From: Maniola hyperantus | Lineage: Eukaryota > Arthropoda > Insecta > Lepidoptera > Nymphalidae | Direction: 5' to 3' | Assembly (NCBI RefSeq): GCF_902806685.2 | Contig: NC_048537.1 | Location: 16,080,720 to 16,144,719 of the forward strand | DNA length: 64,000 bases | Shown here: in pieces, positions 32,245 through 44,179 of the stretch | Position numbering within the stretch: position 1 is the stretch's first letter | Layout: the number at the start of each line of letters is the position of its first letter | Program-made: the position numbers and the translations under genes | Notes under the pieces: model-generated | The model's input: only the letters and a program-made list of their open reading frames with translations | The model's database searches: none | What the model was told of the DNA's origin: nothing

Positions 32245-32540
32245 GTGATAGCCTAGTGGTTAGGACGTCCGCCTTCTAATCGGAGGTCGGGGGTTCGATC
32301 CCGGGCACGCACAAGTAATTAACTATTACTTGCTTTTACGGTGAAGGAAAACATCGTGAGGAAACCTGCATGCCTGAGAGTTCTCCATAATGTTCTCACA
32401 CACGTGAAGTGTACCAATCCGCATATGGCTAGCGTGTTAGACTATGGCCAAAATCCTTCTCACTCTAAGAGGAGACCCGTGCTCTGTAGTGAGCCGGCAC
32501 GCGATGGGTTGATCATGATGATAATGATGATGATGATGAA
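32245..32540 (+). mobile_element. tRNA-derived SINE with (GAT)n tail, copy 3
   Basis: The best preserved copy: gtgatagcctagtggttagg, gggggttcgatcccgg, and tail gatgatgatgatga. It starts about 250 bases left of tRNA-His copy 2. Confidence 0.85.
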
Positions 32541-32793
32541 GCAAAAGTCCAAATCGTGTAAAATTAAGTAGTTATGAATAACAACTTGTTTTTACTTTTT
32601 TATTTTTTTAATGAAAATATTACAATAAAACTTGTTTTTACATTTATCAGTTTATTAGGTTAAGAAGATAGATAGACACTTTCGAATTTATAATAATTAA
32701 TAAGTATCGGTATGGATGTTGCTATAAGAACTGAAAAATGCCTGAAAAACATTGATAATTAAAAAATATAGCACCACCGCGACAGCTGTTAGC

Positions 32794-32865
32794 TGCCGTG
32801 ACCAGGATTCGAACCTGGGTTACTACGGCCACAACGTAGGGTCCTAACCACTAGACGATCACGGC
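32794..32865 (-). tRNA. tRNA-His (anticodon GTG), copy 2
   Basis: The 72 bases are identical to copy 1. About 17-20 bases of 3' flank (gctaacagctgtcgcgg) and 10 of 5' flank (gctccgacag) are also shared. An A-rich stretch on the plus strand gives oligo-T downstream of the gene. Confidence 0.94.
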
Positions 32866-33053
32866 TGTCGGAGCTTATAACAGTCAGTTAAAATTTTCGA
32901 ACCCTTTCCAACAAGATATTAATCTTATAAATTGTAATGTTTATTAAATTACAGAGAGCTGCGTTATTGAAGGTGACATTTGAATTTGGTTGGTTAATAA
33001 AGCTTTAAACAGAAAAGCGACTTTTTGTAAGTAAATTAATATTATAACAAATA

Positions 33054-33215
33054 TAGTACGCGATAGGTTGAAATGGCAATAGTGGAGGGAACGCCCCGCA
33101 CACCCGCACAGTCCCCACGCTAACCTGGTGCGGGCGAGCGCGGGTGACGATGGATGTGTGCGAGACGTCCCTCCCGCCACATACCCCGATTGTCATCTCA
33201 ACCTGTCGCGAACTA
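33054..33215 (+). mobile_element. CpG-rich inverted-repeat element (GTCGCG ends)
   Basis: agtacgcgataggttgaaat at the left and tctcaacctgtcgcgaacta at the right are imperfectly complementary. The middle is GC-rich (cgcacaccc, gcgggcgagcgcggg). About 160 bp, no coding frame of note. Confidence 0.72.
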
Positions 33216-33873
33216 TATTTATTACCGATTTTCCCAAGTTCATCTTAGTTGGTAAAAATAAATTAAAAATAAAGTAAATATATTTATTATTCAATTAAAC
33301 TTTTACAAGTATTTTTGAATCGTCAGACGCATCTACCACTGGTTTGAAATGCCTTTGTGTGCGTGGGTATGTCGTACCCAATGGTTACAGTCACACTTCT
33401 GGTAAGAAACATGTGAGAAAGATCATTCTTCTATTTTTTTACGAACACCAGTATACAACTTCAAATATTGGCATGAAACTCTAAAATTGTTGGCGATCAC
33501 AATAGGTCGAAGTGATACAGGGAATTCAAGGACCTGCACTCTGCGCAGCTCCAAAGAGAAAAGAAAAAGGATGGCTACTGGGTAGTAATGTGTGTATTGT
33601 CTCTACAATATTTTTACGACACAATTGTCTTATCGTCTGACGCCTGAGATAAGCCTTACTGTAAGTAATTGGAGCACTTTCTCCTAACCGTGCGGATTAC
33701 GCGCAGCAGACAAGATTCTGTCCCGGTATCTACCTAAGTACCAATACGACGACTCAACCAGCCTTGAGGTAACGCGCTGATGAGATACAAAAAAAAATTG
33801 CCTAGAGGTCCCTCAGTGGTCCTCAAAGACAGAAAAAGAATCGTTACGATGCAGTCAATAGAAAATTACCCAT

Positions 33874-34036
33874 AATGTCTTCCAAATTCTTCATAATCTT
33901 CTCAAATGTGTGTGAAGTCTGCCAATTCACACCTGGCCAGGTTGTTAGCTTATGGCCAAACCCTTTTCATTCTGAGAGGAGACCTGTGCTCCATAGTGAG
34001 CCGGTGATGGGTTGATCATGATGATGATGATGGTGA
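33874..34036 (+). mobile_element. Tail half of the (GAT)n SINE
   Basis: Starts in the body at cttcataatcttctcaaatg and runs through gagaggagacctgtgctcc to (gat)n. No tRNA-like head. Confidence 0.72.
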
Positions 34037-34037
34037 T

Positions 34038-34660
34038 TTTATCGTGTATTCGAATTGATCACTTGATGAATTACCCATTTAGGTGACCCGTGGCGGGTCT
34101 CGTTCTATGGAACGATCACGCCACTCTACGGTCTTAGTAATTGAGTAGATCTACAATGTAACAAGTGTTGCTAAAGTGCTCGTAAAATTGATTGCTGACT
34201 TGTAATTGCTTGTGATTTTCAAAATGATCAATTGATCAATTTACGCAGCAGAAGAGCTGACTTGTAACTGCTTGTGATTTTATCGTATTGATCACCTGAT
34301 CAGTTGACGTAGCAGAAGCGGCTGTTGCTCGCGGCGGGTCTCGTTCTGTGGAACGATCACGCCACTCTACGGTCTCAGAAATTGAGATCTACAATGTCGC
34401 AAGTGTTGCTAAAGTGCTCGTAAAATTGATTTCTAACTTGTAATTGCTTGTGATTATATCGTATATTCAAATTGATCACTTGATCAATTTACGCAGCAGA
34501 AGCGGCTGTTGCTCGCGGCCCGTGGCGGGTCTCGTTCTATGGAACGATCACGCCACTCTATGGCCTTAGTAATTGAGATCTACAATGTCGCAAGTGTTGC
34601 TAAAGCGCTCGTAAAATTTGATCGCTGACTTGTAACTGCTTGTGATTTATTGAAGTGCGA
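34038..34660 (+). repeat. Tandem repeats of about 190 bp, three units
   Basis: The landmark gcgggtctcgttctatggaa cgatcacgcc occurs at about 34095, 34335 and 34525. It is each time followed by aattgagatctacaatgtcg and ttgctaaagtgctcgtaaaa. The first unit has about 50 extra bases. Palindromic gatcacttgatcaattt words recur. No coding frame. Confidence 0.85.
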
Positions 34661-34689
34661 TATTGAGGTTTAAACCCGAAATGTTTAAA

Positions 34690-34912
34690 CAGAGGTTTAG
34701 GTATCACTAATGCGAAAATTAGTTTGTTTGTTGGTTCGTCCTTCAATCACGTCGCAACGGAGTAACGGATCGACATGTTTTTTGTACGGGTATAGACCTG
34801 GAGAATGACATAGGCTACTTTTTATCCCGGAAAGTCAAAGAGTTTCCACGGGATTTTCAAAAACCTAAATCGACGCGGACGATGTCGCAGGCATCAGCTT
34901 GTACTTATCCGA
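34690..34912 (+). mobile_element. Helitron-like repeat
   Basis: actaatgcgaaaattagttt gtttgttggttcgtccttca atcacgtcgcaacgg ... acgatgtcgcaggcatcagcttg; the CTAG end is degraded. It follows the 190-bp tandem repeats directly. Confidence 0.62.
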
Positions 34913-36917
34913 TAATATGTATAGACTATAGATATATAAAATTCAAAGTCCTGACTGACTGACTGACTGACTTATATAATATCAATGCACAGCCTAAACC
35001 ACTGGTCCTAGAGACATGAAATTTGGAGGGTGTGTTCTTTCTGTGATAAAAAGCTCAAACATTTTGGAAAACTTTTACCTTACCTTTACTTAAAATATCT
35101 ACTCCGAAAGGGTAGAACGGACGTTGAAATGACATGGTCAAAAAGTACATTCCATGTACACAACATAGTAAATATTTAGTAAATATTAAAAATAGAAAGA
35201 TGAATTACTACGTAGTTTTTAAGCTCTCTGAATTTGTCAGTTTTTATTTCAAAATAATAAGGAATACAAGATGAATTCCTCTACTACCGCCATACTGTAC
35301 CATAGATACATCTTTGTAAAATAACGGACGTTCCTCACCATGCGTATTACTTATGTAGATACATTATTTGGATGACAAATGCTTTTATTAGGAACATTTT
35401 ATTCATATCGAAACTGTCTTTATTGATATTTTTTGAATTCAATAAATGAAAAAAAAAACAATGTATTACAAATACCAATATTACCTACATGAGTATTATA
35501 TTTTAAGTCCATTCCCACATTCTGCAAAATAATACATAAAACGGAACGCGTTTTACGTGTTTGACAATGTGTGTATCGTCTATGTCAAACGTCAATGTTT
35601 ATGGTAGGCTGTTTTGTTTTTTTTTTTTCGTACTTCGTTGTAGGTGGTACCTACTGTGTTTGTGTTTTTGCGATTATCTTCTAATATTTTTGACCCCTGC
35701 TTATCTCTACGGACTGATACCTTCTACCACTCGATTATCTTGCTATTAACACTGGACATTATTCGCATTCCGTTTCGAATTTGTTTTGTGGAGATCATTA
35801 TGGGGTGTATAAACTGCGGAGTACTCTTACACGTTTACGTCTAGTCCGTTGTAGACAAGTTCTGTGAGTTTTTTATTTATACCAATTTAATGTCCCTGTA
35901 ATCACGAATTTATAACACCAAAAGTCATTGGTGTACACTAAGTTACTAACGCCCATACAAAAGTTGGCCATGTCCTTTGTTATCTTACCTTTAAATTATC
36001 TACTCCGAAAGGGTAGAATTATAGTACGTAAGGTATAGCTGATGAAAGCGTACAAACAAGGGGTTATGTAAGGCAGTTTACATAACACGAACATAATATT
36101 AGGGAAGCCAATATGTGAACATCTGCGTTGTATGTTGTAAACATGGGAAATACATTATACCTAGTCCATGTGCTTTTAGAATAGGTAAGCAACCCGAACA
36201 CGAAGATTTGATAAGTTAATTCGCTATTCACTATAGAAGCTGGGATAAAAAGTAGCCTATATCCTTCCCTGGGATGCAAGCTATATCTGTACCAAATTTC
36301 GTCAAAATCGGTTGAACGCCGTGTACGAATTATAGACTAGACCCGCCCCGACTTTGCTTCGGTTAAGGATTTCTGAAGATCTTTTCTTAGAGGAGTCTAG
36401 TAACTAGTTTATAGCAAACCCTTAACCAAGAATGGTTACCTAACTATTCTTGGTAAGTACTTGTGATCATAAGAAAGCTTGGGAATGATTTGCTTTAACA
36501 GCTGTGGTATGAGTTCTAATAAGTTTTAAGTCATAATATTGTGATAATAAAAAGAATACCCGGCTCATAATAGAATTGGATAAGATTTTAGGCTGAATTT
36601 AAAAGTCCTTAAAAGTATTTCAAAACTCTATAAGTAGTTGGTTTTCCAGGCAATTTCTCTCAAACATCCATATATAATATAATAGCTGTATCTAATATCT
36701 GCCTAATTTGTAACAAAATATACATTATAGCCATTAAGCGCTCTAAAGTAGGTCGTTTTAAATACATTTCATAAATATTAAAAGCGCTTTGAGAAGGTTT
36801 AAAGAGTGAACATTATGGTCTCCGAAGCCACTTCTACTAACGAGATGTCGTAATAATGGCTCTACACTACTCAAAATAATTCACTCAGTATCTACCTACG
36901 AATCTATCAGTAGTCAG
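34913..36917. other. Unassigned region
   Basis: 34925-35060 is a repeat (aattcaaagtcctgactgac ... ccactggtcctagagacatg) also found at 39306-39470. 36240-36336 is a Helitron-like fragment. The remainder shows no gene. Confidence 0.4.
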
Positions 36918-37135
36918 TACCCTTATTATAAATGCGAAAGTGTGTTTGTTTGTTGGTTTGTTGGTTTGTCCTTCAATCACGTCGCAACGGTGCAACGGAT
37001 TGACGTGATTTTTTGCATGGATATAGATAAAGACCCGGCGAGTGGCATAGGTTTTTATCCCGTAAAATAAAAGAGTTCCCACGGGATTTTAAGAAAACCT
37101 AATTCTACGCGGACGAAGTCGCGGGCGTCAGCTAG
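36918..37135 (+). mobile_element. Helitron-like repeat (GTTTGTTGG subfamily)
   Basis: cccttattataaatgcgaaa gtgtgtttgtttgttgg ... aaagacccgg ... gcgggcgtcagCTAG. Same subfamily: 48744-48898 continuing at 49788, 55455-55560(-), 60059-60240, 62625-62800 and 63320-63565(-). Confidence 0.68.
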
Positions 37136-37194
37136 TACTTATATGTACTATAAAGTGTAACTGGACAATTTCTGTACCTACATTAAATATATTT

Positions 37195-37390
37195 AGAGCC
37201 TCGATAGCTCAAAGGTTAAAGGAGCGGACTGAAATCCGAAAGGTCGCCGCGCCGGTTCAAGCCCCACACATTGCACTATTGTCGTAGTTACTCCTAGCAC
37301 AAGCTTTACGCTTAGTAGAGGGGAAAGGGGAATATTAGTCAACACGATAAACTTGGCTAATATTCTTAAAACAAAACAAAAATTTAGAAA
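37195..37390 (+). mobile_element. tRNA-Phe-like SINE, copy 2
   Basis: Same family as 14704, with a short insertion before ggttcaagcccc; A-rich tail. Confidence 0.8.
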
Positions 37391-37489
37391 ATTTTAATCG
37401 GAGGAAAAATTATTATCTACCTATCGATATAGACCTCAAAACAATTTTTTTGGAACTTTTGTCAGTCTGTCTGTACGCGCAACTACTGA

Positions 37490-37592
37490 ACGGGGACCCA
37501 CCCGCGTTCGCCCGCACCGGCTTAGCGCGGGGGCTGTGCGGATGTGCGGGGTGTTCCCTCCCTGGTTGCCATTTCAACCTGTCGCGTACTAA
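37490..37592 (+). mobile_element. CpG-rich inverted-repeat element, partial
   Basis: Only the right two thirds of the 33054 family remain: cgcgggggctgtgcggatgt, then atttcaacctgtcgcgtact. Confidence 0.65.
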
Positions 37593-37962
37593 ACCTACTC
37601 CTGTTGAAATTAATTCAAATAAGTTAGTAATATACCGATAGGTAGGTACCCGTATGTAGAAATTTTATATGTGAACAAACCAAATTATTTAATATTTTTC
37701 CTTTTTTCTCGCTCTTCAATTTGACCTTCAGTAACTTAATTTACGAGGGATCGGGAATCCCATAAGGCTGTTACAGTTAATTTTATTTACAATCTTACAT
37801 TTTTGTGAATAGCTATGGTATAAACATAAGAGAAATATGTAGTTGTCGGTTTTCTGGGAAAATTTAATAGTTTCGTGAAAGCTTAATGTTTTATTCAGTC
37901 TTCCACTATTCTTACTTTAGACACAGAATATTATATTAGACATAGCTACCATACATACTTCG

Positions 37963-38195
37963 GTGGTGGGAGGCTTCGGCCGTGGCTAGTTACCACCCTA
38001 CCGGCAAAGCCGTGGCGCCAAGCGATTTAGCGTTCCGGTACGATGCCGTGTAGAAACCAAAGGGGTATGGGTTTAATAAAAACTGCCATACCCCTTCCAG
38101 GTTAGCCCGCTATCATTTTAGACTGCATCATCACTTACCACCAGGTGAGATTGCAGTCAAGGGCTAACTTGTATCTGAATAAAAAATAAAAAAAA
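37963..38195 (+). mobile_element. 5'-truncated SINE flanked by a 66-bp direct duplication
   Basis: The body gtgggaggcttcggccgtgg ... tgggtttaataaaaactgcc ends in aaaaaataaaaaaaaa. It belongs to the SINE family whose tRNA-like head is seen on the minus strand at 41040-41283. Both sides carry the same 66 bases (37897-37962 and 38196-38261). Confidence 0.8.
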
Positions 38196-38291
38196 AGTCT
38201 TCCACTATTCTTACTTTAGACACAGAATATTATATTAGACATAGCTACCATACATACTTCGTGAAGTTATATCTAAGTACTCTTAGCGTAA

Positions 38292-38606
38292 GCCGTGTTA
38301 GCCTAATGGCTACGACGTCCGCCTCCTAATCGGGAGGTCAAGGGTTCGATCCCGGGCACGCACCCCTAGCTTTTCGGAGTTATGTGCGTTTAAGAAATTA
38401 AATATCTCCCGGTGAAAAAAATATGGTGAGGAAACCGGCATGCCTGAGAGTTCTCCATAATTTTCTCAAAGGTGTGTGAAGTCTGCCAATCCGCATTTGG
38501 TCAGCGTGGTGGACTATAGCCAAAGCCAAACCTTTCTAATACTGAGAGGAGACCCGTACTTTGTAGTGAGCCGATAATGGGTTGATCATTATGCTGACGA
38601 TGATGA
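38292..38606 (+). mobile_element. tRNA-derived SINE with (GAT)n tail, copy 4
   Basis: Head gccgtgttagcctaatggct, B box agggttcgatcccgggc, same body, tail gatgatga. Confidence 0.82.
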
Positions 38607-38610
38607 CATA

Positions 38611-39305
38611 AAATTGTTTCAGCAGGTATTTGATTTACGAAAAAAGTTTAACATTTTCAACTGAAATTGCAACCAAACTTTGTGCAAGAGTTTACGAACA
38701 ATTACATCGAGCCAAACGGCCACACAAAGGGGAATTTTATAATGAAAACAAGCATTCTAGAGGAACTCGTGGATGCTAATAAAAATGTACGGTAGAGTTT
38801 GTTTCAAAATTAGTATTTTACGAAAACATTAACACAAGAAACTGCTTTGCAGTTTGTTGAGATATGAACTTTAATGGGTACCATGGGTACCTAATTGATT
38901 TAAACTTTAAAGATCCCTTAAAATTATGAAAAACAAAATAACTTCTGCAATTTTTGTCGCTAGTGGACCCTTCGCTTAAGTAATATTCTGTGTGCCTATG
39001 ATTCTTTATCACGAGAGGTTATAGCAATGGGACAATCTAGCATTAGCAATCTATTATTTTACCTACTCCTCTTCCGAAAATATCCTTATTTTATCGCCAC
39101 TGTACGCACGACATATTTTACGATCATACTTTCCAACCATAAAAATCCATCAACGTCGCCTGAAAATTTACCACGCAGCGATATAAATGTTCGACTAGAT
39201 ACGGCGCTTAGTAACAACATGTTCCAATCACAATCCGCTTCAGACGCAGTCCGTTTGATAAGTTAGAACAGACTATACGTAGGTAGTAAAGCTACCCATT
39301 ACAAA
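38611..39305. other. Unassigned region
   Basis: No repeat or gene recognised. A 79-codon open frame at 39027 on the plus strand has no familiar motif or clear splice context. Confidence 0.35.
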
Positions 39306-39469
39306 ATCTGTATATATAAAATTCAAAATCCTGACTGACTGACTGATATATCAACACGCACAGCCTAAACCGTTGGTCCTAGAGACATGAAACTTGAAGG
39401 GTATGTTCTTTGTAGGTATCTGCTAAGAAAGGATTTCTGATAATATTTTTTAAATACCTTGCCACGAAA

Positions 39470-39950
39470 TGCTGGAATGACATCCCCCCACCCTTCCGTA
39501 ACGTTGGCTCCAAATTTGCGTTCAAAAGATTATACCGTGCTCACCTACTAAATATTCAAAAGTCGGTAAGCTAGTTTGTGGCAGTCCAAACAACAACATC
39601 ACCCCTAAATTAACCCCTAGATTAATCTATAATAGCAGTAACATAAAAATAAAGAACACAATTTTGACCTATTTTTATTATTTTATTTTATTTTAAGTAC
39701 AAATAAATAATGATGCTACTAACCAGGACTTCCCTCGTTTGGGCTCGAACAGAAAACCAGCGTTGTGGTTACATCGTGTAACCACAACATTCAGCTGAGT
39801 TCGGGCCTTTTCGTTGGCACGACACATTTTAGATAATAGGTACCTATTAGATTTTAAGGAATGTTTTTTTTTGTAAATATTTGTGTTTGTGTTTATCATG
39901 TGTCGGATCAACTAATAAACTTCTATTCTATTCTATTCTATTCTATTCTA
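39470..39950 (+). mobile_element. LINE 3' end with (TTCTA)n tail
   Basis: Encodes WNDIPPPFRNVGSKFAFKRL, then YRAHLLNIQKSVS and a stop, the last residues of a LINE ORF2. A 3' UTR and a tail of ttcta units (39922-39948) follow. A related sequence on the other strand explains the gaata units at 19262 and 20906. Confidence 0.68.
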
Positions 39951-39973
39951 AAATTTTATCCCTAAAGGGGTAA

Positions 39974-40140
39974 AACAGAAAGTAATGTACATCGGCCTTT
40001 AGAATGATATTTCGGCTTTGTAGAGCGTTGTATCTGTCACTCATACCTCTATCACGTTTTGTCGGCCTCAACGACAGAGACAATGCTCTACAAATCCGCT
40101 ATCTCATTCTAAAAGTTGATGTACATTATTTTCTGCTACG
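39974..40140 (+). mobile_element. Related foldback MITE
   Basis: CAGAAAGTAATGTACATCGG ... GATGTACATTATTTTCTG with the same ctttgtagagcgttgt / acaatgctctacaaa core as the copies at 19974 and 21616. It directly precedes an RTE fragment. Confidence 0.7.
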
Positions 40141-40149
40141 TAATATATA

Positions 40150-40510
40150 CAATGCGGGCGATGGAGAGAGCTTTGCTTGGAATTTCTTTACGTGATCAAT
40201 TAATCAGAAATGAGGAGTTCCGTTGGAGAACTAGAGTAACCGACATAGCTCAACGGGTTGCGAAGCTGAAGTGGCAATGGACAGGGCACATAATTCGTAA
40301 AACCGATAGACGTTGGGGTCTTAAGGTGCTGGAATCGCGACCTCGCACCGAAAGACGCAGTGTTGGAAGACCCCCACTAGGTGGACAGACGACATCACAC
40401 GAATCGCAGGGAGCCGCTGGATTCAGGCGGCGCAAGACCGTGGCGCGTGGAAGTCCCTCCAAGAGACTTATGTCCAGCAGTGGACGTCTATCGGTTTATG
40501 ATGACTATGA
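40150..40510 (+). mobile_element. RTE-type LINE 3' fragment
   Basis: Encodes MERALLGISLRDQ, RVTDIAQRVAKLKWQWTGHI, RPRTERRSVGRPP and a frameshifted end. The 3' end is ctatcggtttatgatgacta, where other copies have (gat)n. Confidence 0.75.
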
Positions 40511-40726
40511 AGCGCTGCCGCATCTAGTGGAATGGAACATATACCATTGTTACCACGCGGTTTGAAATATACGGATTTTTTCCACACGGACGCACCCCTT
40601 AAATTAAATTAACTTCGTAATCCAGATTCCAGAGTAATAATATGTGGCCGCCGTATTTTAAAAATTAAATTAACGTTCTACAGTCTGTGAATTCATTAAA
40701 TACGTTTCCACATATTTTAACTAAGC

Positions 40727-41021
40727 CAGTACCCGTAGTACAAGATTTTACGTCTCACCAAACGAAACCAAATTCGAGAGTCGAAATACTTCCGCGTTAC
40801 AGTAAAATGGACCTAAACAGCCTTGAATTGAAGTCAAATATTCAATGCCACTGATTTTAATTTCGCAACGTTTCCGCTTGGAGCGCTGGCTGTAGAAGTG
40901 TAGACAAACTTGAGCTTTAAAACAAGGCAATTAAGATCCAGTTTACTGTAACGCGGAAGTATTTCGACTCTCGAATTTGGTTTGGTTTGGTGAGACGTAA
41001 AATCTTGTACTACGGGTACAG
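40727..41021 (+). mobile_element. MITE with about 80-bp inverted repeats (uninterrupted copy)
   Basis: The left end GTACCCGTAGTACAAGATTT and the following ~80 bases are mirrored at the right end (cgcggaagtatttcgactct ... acgggtac). The middle holds a unique part, tttccgcttggagcgctggc. The target duplication is unresolved. Confidence 0.8.
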
Positions 41022-41039
41022 AACATAAACGAGAATTAT

Positions 41040-41283
41040 ATTTAAAATATTATAAATGGAAGGGGTATGGCAATTTTTATTAAACCCATGCCCATTTGGT
41101 TTCTACGCGGCATCGTACCGGAACGCAAATCGCTTGGCGGCACGGCTTTGCCGTTAGGGTGGTAACTAGCCACAGCCGAAGCTTCCCACCAGAAATTATA
41201 AAATTCCAAATCCCTGCCAGGAATCGAACCCGGGACCTCCCACTAATAAGACCACAGCGCTTACCACTGCGCCAGGGAGGTCG
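41040..41283 (-). mobile_element. tRNA-derived SINE (CCTCCCTGGCGCAGTGGTAA head)
   Basis: The minus strand reads cctccctggcgcagtggtaa ... cgggttcgattcctggcagg, clear A and B boxes. The body caagcgatttgcgttccggt ... cccataccccttcc follows. Bombyx Bm1-like elements have this general make-up. Confidence 0.8.
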
Positions 41284-41810
41284 TCAAACATCATATTGAA
41301 CTTATGATGACGTGTATGGTCGTCAAACACTATCTGCGGTTGACTGGAGATTGCTCAGATATTACTAACATGATTGGATGTCCAAAATGGATTTGATCCT
41401 AAGTGATTAAGTTTTCCAATGAACTTGCCGACATCCCAGAAGTAGCCAAAGTAAACTAGGTGCTATAAGACCTACCTACCTGCAGATTTTCATGATTGTA
41501 GGTCAACGGGAAGTACCCTATTGAAAGACACGACAGACAGACAGACAGACAGACAACGAAGTGATCTTATAAGGTTTCCTTTTTGCTTTTGAGGTACGAA
41601 ACCCTAAAAATACGAAAACTAGATAACTAGATCAAGGTTTTATAAAATTCTCATGAGAACTCTGCTATTCCGGTATAAAAAGTAATATTACCCCCCCGGG
41701 GATGCAAGCTATCTCTGTACCTACCTAATAGATGGTGCCCACGAGTTCGTTTACGTGTTTTAGGGATTTTTTAAATCCCGTGCGAACTCTTTGGTTTTAC
41801 GAGATAAAAA

Positions 41811-42500
41811 CCGGTCAAGTGCGAGTCAGGCTCGCTCAATGAGGGTTCCGTACTACAGTCGTATTTTTTCAACATTTTGCACGATAATTCAAAAACTATG
41901 ATGCATAAAAATAAATAAAAATCTGTTTTAGAATGTACAGGTGAAGACCTTTCATATGATACCCACTTGATTTAGTTATCTCACTTCGAAAGTTGAAAAT
42001 ACTAATTAATAGTTCATGACCACAATTTAATTTTTTTTTGTGTGATCTAACCCTAAGTTCACGGTTTTCAGATTTTTCCCCAAATGTCAGCTATAAGGTG
42101 TACCTACCTGCCAAATAACATGATTCTAGGTCAACGGGAAGTACCCTGTTTCTTGACAGACAGACAGACAGACAGACAACCAAGTGATCCTATAAGGGTT
42201 CCGTTTTTCCTTTTGAGGTACGGAACCCTAAAAACCGGCCAAGTGCTGTCTGTGCAATGCAAAGGCACACTCTACTCGTGTGGCACAGGTAAAGCCATTT
42301 CATATGATACCCCACTTGGTAAAGTAATCTTACATTATAAGTTGAAAATTCTAATTATTTGTTCAAAACACTTTTTAATTATTTTTTTTGGTGATGTGAC
42401 CACACATTCACGGTTTTTAGATTTTTCCCCTAATGTCTGAAAATCTAACAGCCAGATAATCGATACTTAGTATTTTTAAGAAGTTTGCTGAGGATACCTT
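41811..42500 (+). mobile_element. ACCGGCCAAGTGC-family repeats, full plus partial copy in tandem
   Basis: 41811-42236 is full length. At its end (ccctaaaaaccggccaagtg) a second copy starts, which lacks the usual left part and fades by 42500. A third fragment precedes at 41463-41612. Confidence 0.68.
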
Positions 42501-42569
42501 ATCCTGAAAATTTCAGCTTTCTAGTGTCATCCAGACCGAAGCTATGACTTCGAATGTTGAAAATTTTTA

Positions 42570-42894
42570 CAAAAAAAATAAAAACCGACTTCGATACACA
42601 AACACTAAAAATTGAAAAATAATTTAATTTATTACCGAATATATTATGTATACAAGAGTTAATATAGTTCCATAATAATACTTTTGGTGCCGGTGCCAAT
42701 TAGCTTTAGCTGCGCGAATCGTCTAGACTTCATATTTTTATGAGACTCCACAATGGCACCTCATTGGCACCGACCCCAAAAAAATATTATTATGGAACTA
42801 TATTAACTCTTGTATACATAATATATTCGGTAATAATTAAATTATTTTTCAATTTTTAGTGTTTGTGTATCGAAGTCGGTTTTTATTTTTTTTG
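42570..42894. mobile_element. Foldback element with ~118-bp arms
   Basis: The left arm (42570-42688) starts caaaaaaaataaaaaccgac. The right arm (about 42775-42894) is its near-perfect complement and ends gtcggtttttattttttttg. The spacer is about 88 bases. A further gaagtcggttaaa end near 43200 suggests the element extends to about 43217. A diverged part recurs at 58646-58790. Confidence 0.8.
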
Positions 42895-43216
42895 TAAAAA
42901 AAATTTATTTCACAATTTTTAGTGGCCCCATGGAATTATGCTATGACTGGTTAAAAATCTACTGTTTACTAAGCCATTACACTGATCGCGAGCAATTTAC
43001 TCTTATCCGTTGAGGAGTTCCAGTATCTATCTTCGAAGATGTTCATCAGATCTTCACCAAATTTAAATGGGACCAACTTTGAAGTATACCCTTTCAAACA
43101 AAAAAAGAATTTTCAAAATCGGTCCAGGCGTCTTGGAGTTATCGGGGAACATACATAAAAAAAAAAAAGATTCCGACGAATTGAGAACCTCCTCCTTTTT
43201 TTGAAGTCGGTTAAAA

Positions 43217-43267
43217 ATACGACGAAACGCTTCCAAAAAAGTATTTCTGGAAGCTTTTCGTCGTATT
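43217..43267. repeat. Short hairpin after the foldback element
   Basis: aatacgacgaaacgcttcca and tggaagcttttcgtcgtatt form nearly perfect 20-bp arms around a 10-12-base loop. Confidence 0.65.
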
Positions 43268-44179
43268 TTCGAACCGTCCCCCGTCCCTAACCGTCCCCGT
43301 TTCGAACGATAGTGCCCCGTCCTTTAGTTTGGTTCGTCAGTGGCCAACAGTTTTCTCACTCGTATTACTTGTACTAGGTATATATAACGATAGATAGGCG
43401 TAGATAAGGCGTAGTTGATTCGTTCAAACCAATTGTCGAATTAAGAACGCGTCCTCCACTTTACTAGGTCGGTAAAAATAATAATACACGAAGTATAAAG
43501 TCAACATTTTCTTGTAAAATATTGGCTCCTTCGTAAACCAAGTTATCAGCGGCGAAGACGTGACAACAAATGAAAATTATAATAATACTTTCATGGAAGC
43601 TAAGAAAATTTTCTTTTCTGTCAATATTTTATGAAGGGAAGAAAGTTGCGTATATTTTAATCAAATTGTGTATGAAGACCTCCCTCATTTTCTGCGTCGT
43701 ATTCGTCATTGCTGAGAGTCGTGATCCTTCCCATTAATCACATAATAGTAGCGGTTTCCTTGCGCCAGTAATGTAGTGAATTTCCAGGAGCGTCCGCACA
43801 CGACTCGACAATTTTTGAAATTTTGAAAATATAAGAATAAAACACGCTTTACCTTCGTCATCTCTTACCAAGTAGATATCATAAAAGAGTGTTTATGTTA
43901 CGTAACATTAAAACAAGGGGTAGCAATGAGTTTCCGATTTAATTTCACAACTGTACAGTTTGCAAATAGTCACGCGTAAAGTTCTGCAGTTTCCCTGGCG
44001 AACTATTAAACTTTCTTAAACTAGGTAGCTCCACGTAGACACTAGACATTAATGTTTATAGTTTATAACTACATAGGTACCTAGTTGGAATAAAAATCAA
44101 ACTTTATTACTTACGTTTGGTTTCTGTGATTTTTAGTGTTTTGTTTGTTACTGCGAAACAAGTAATTTATTTTATTTAT
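43268..44179. other. Unassigned region
   Basis: Nothing recognisable on either strand apart from short AT-rich words. Confidence 0.35.

Noticed and set aside
32245..32320. SINE heads (here and at 8971, 15102, 38292, 14704, 37195, 46238, 56518) as tRNA genes
   Set aside because: Stems are mismatched and the sequence continues into SINE bodies with simple-repeat or A tails.
34038..34660. CRISPR-like array
   Set aside because: Units are about 190 bp with no short repeat/spacer alternation, and the DNA is clearly eukaryotic.
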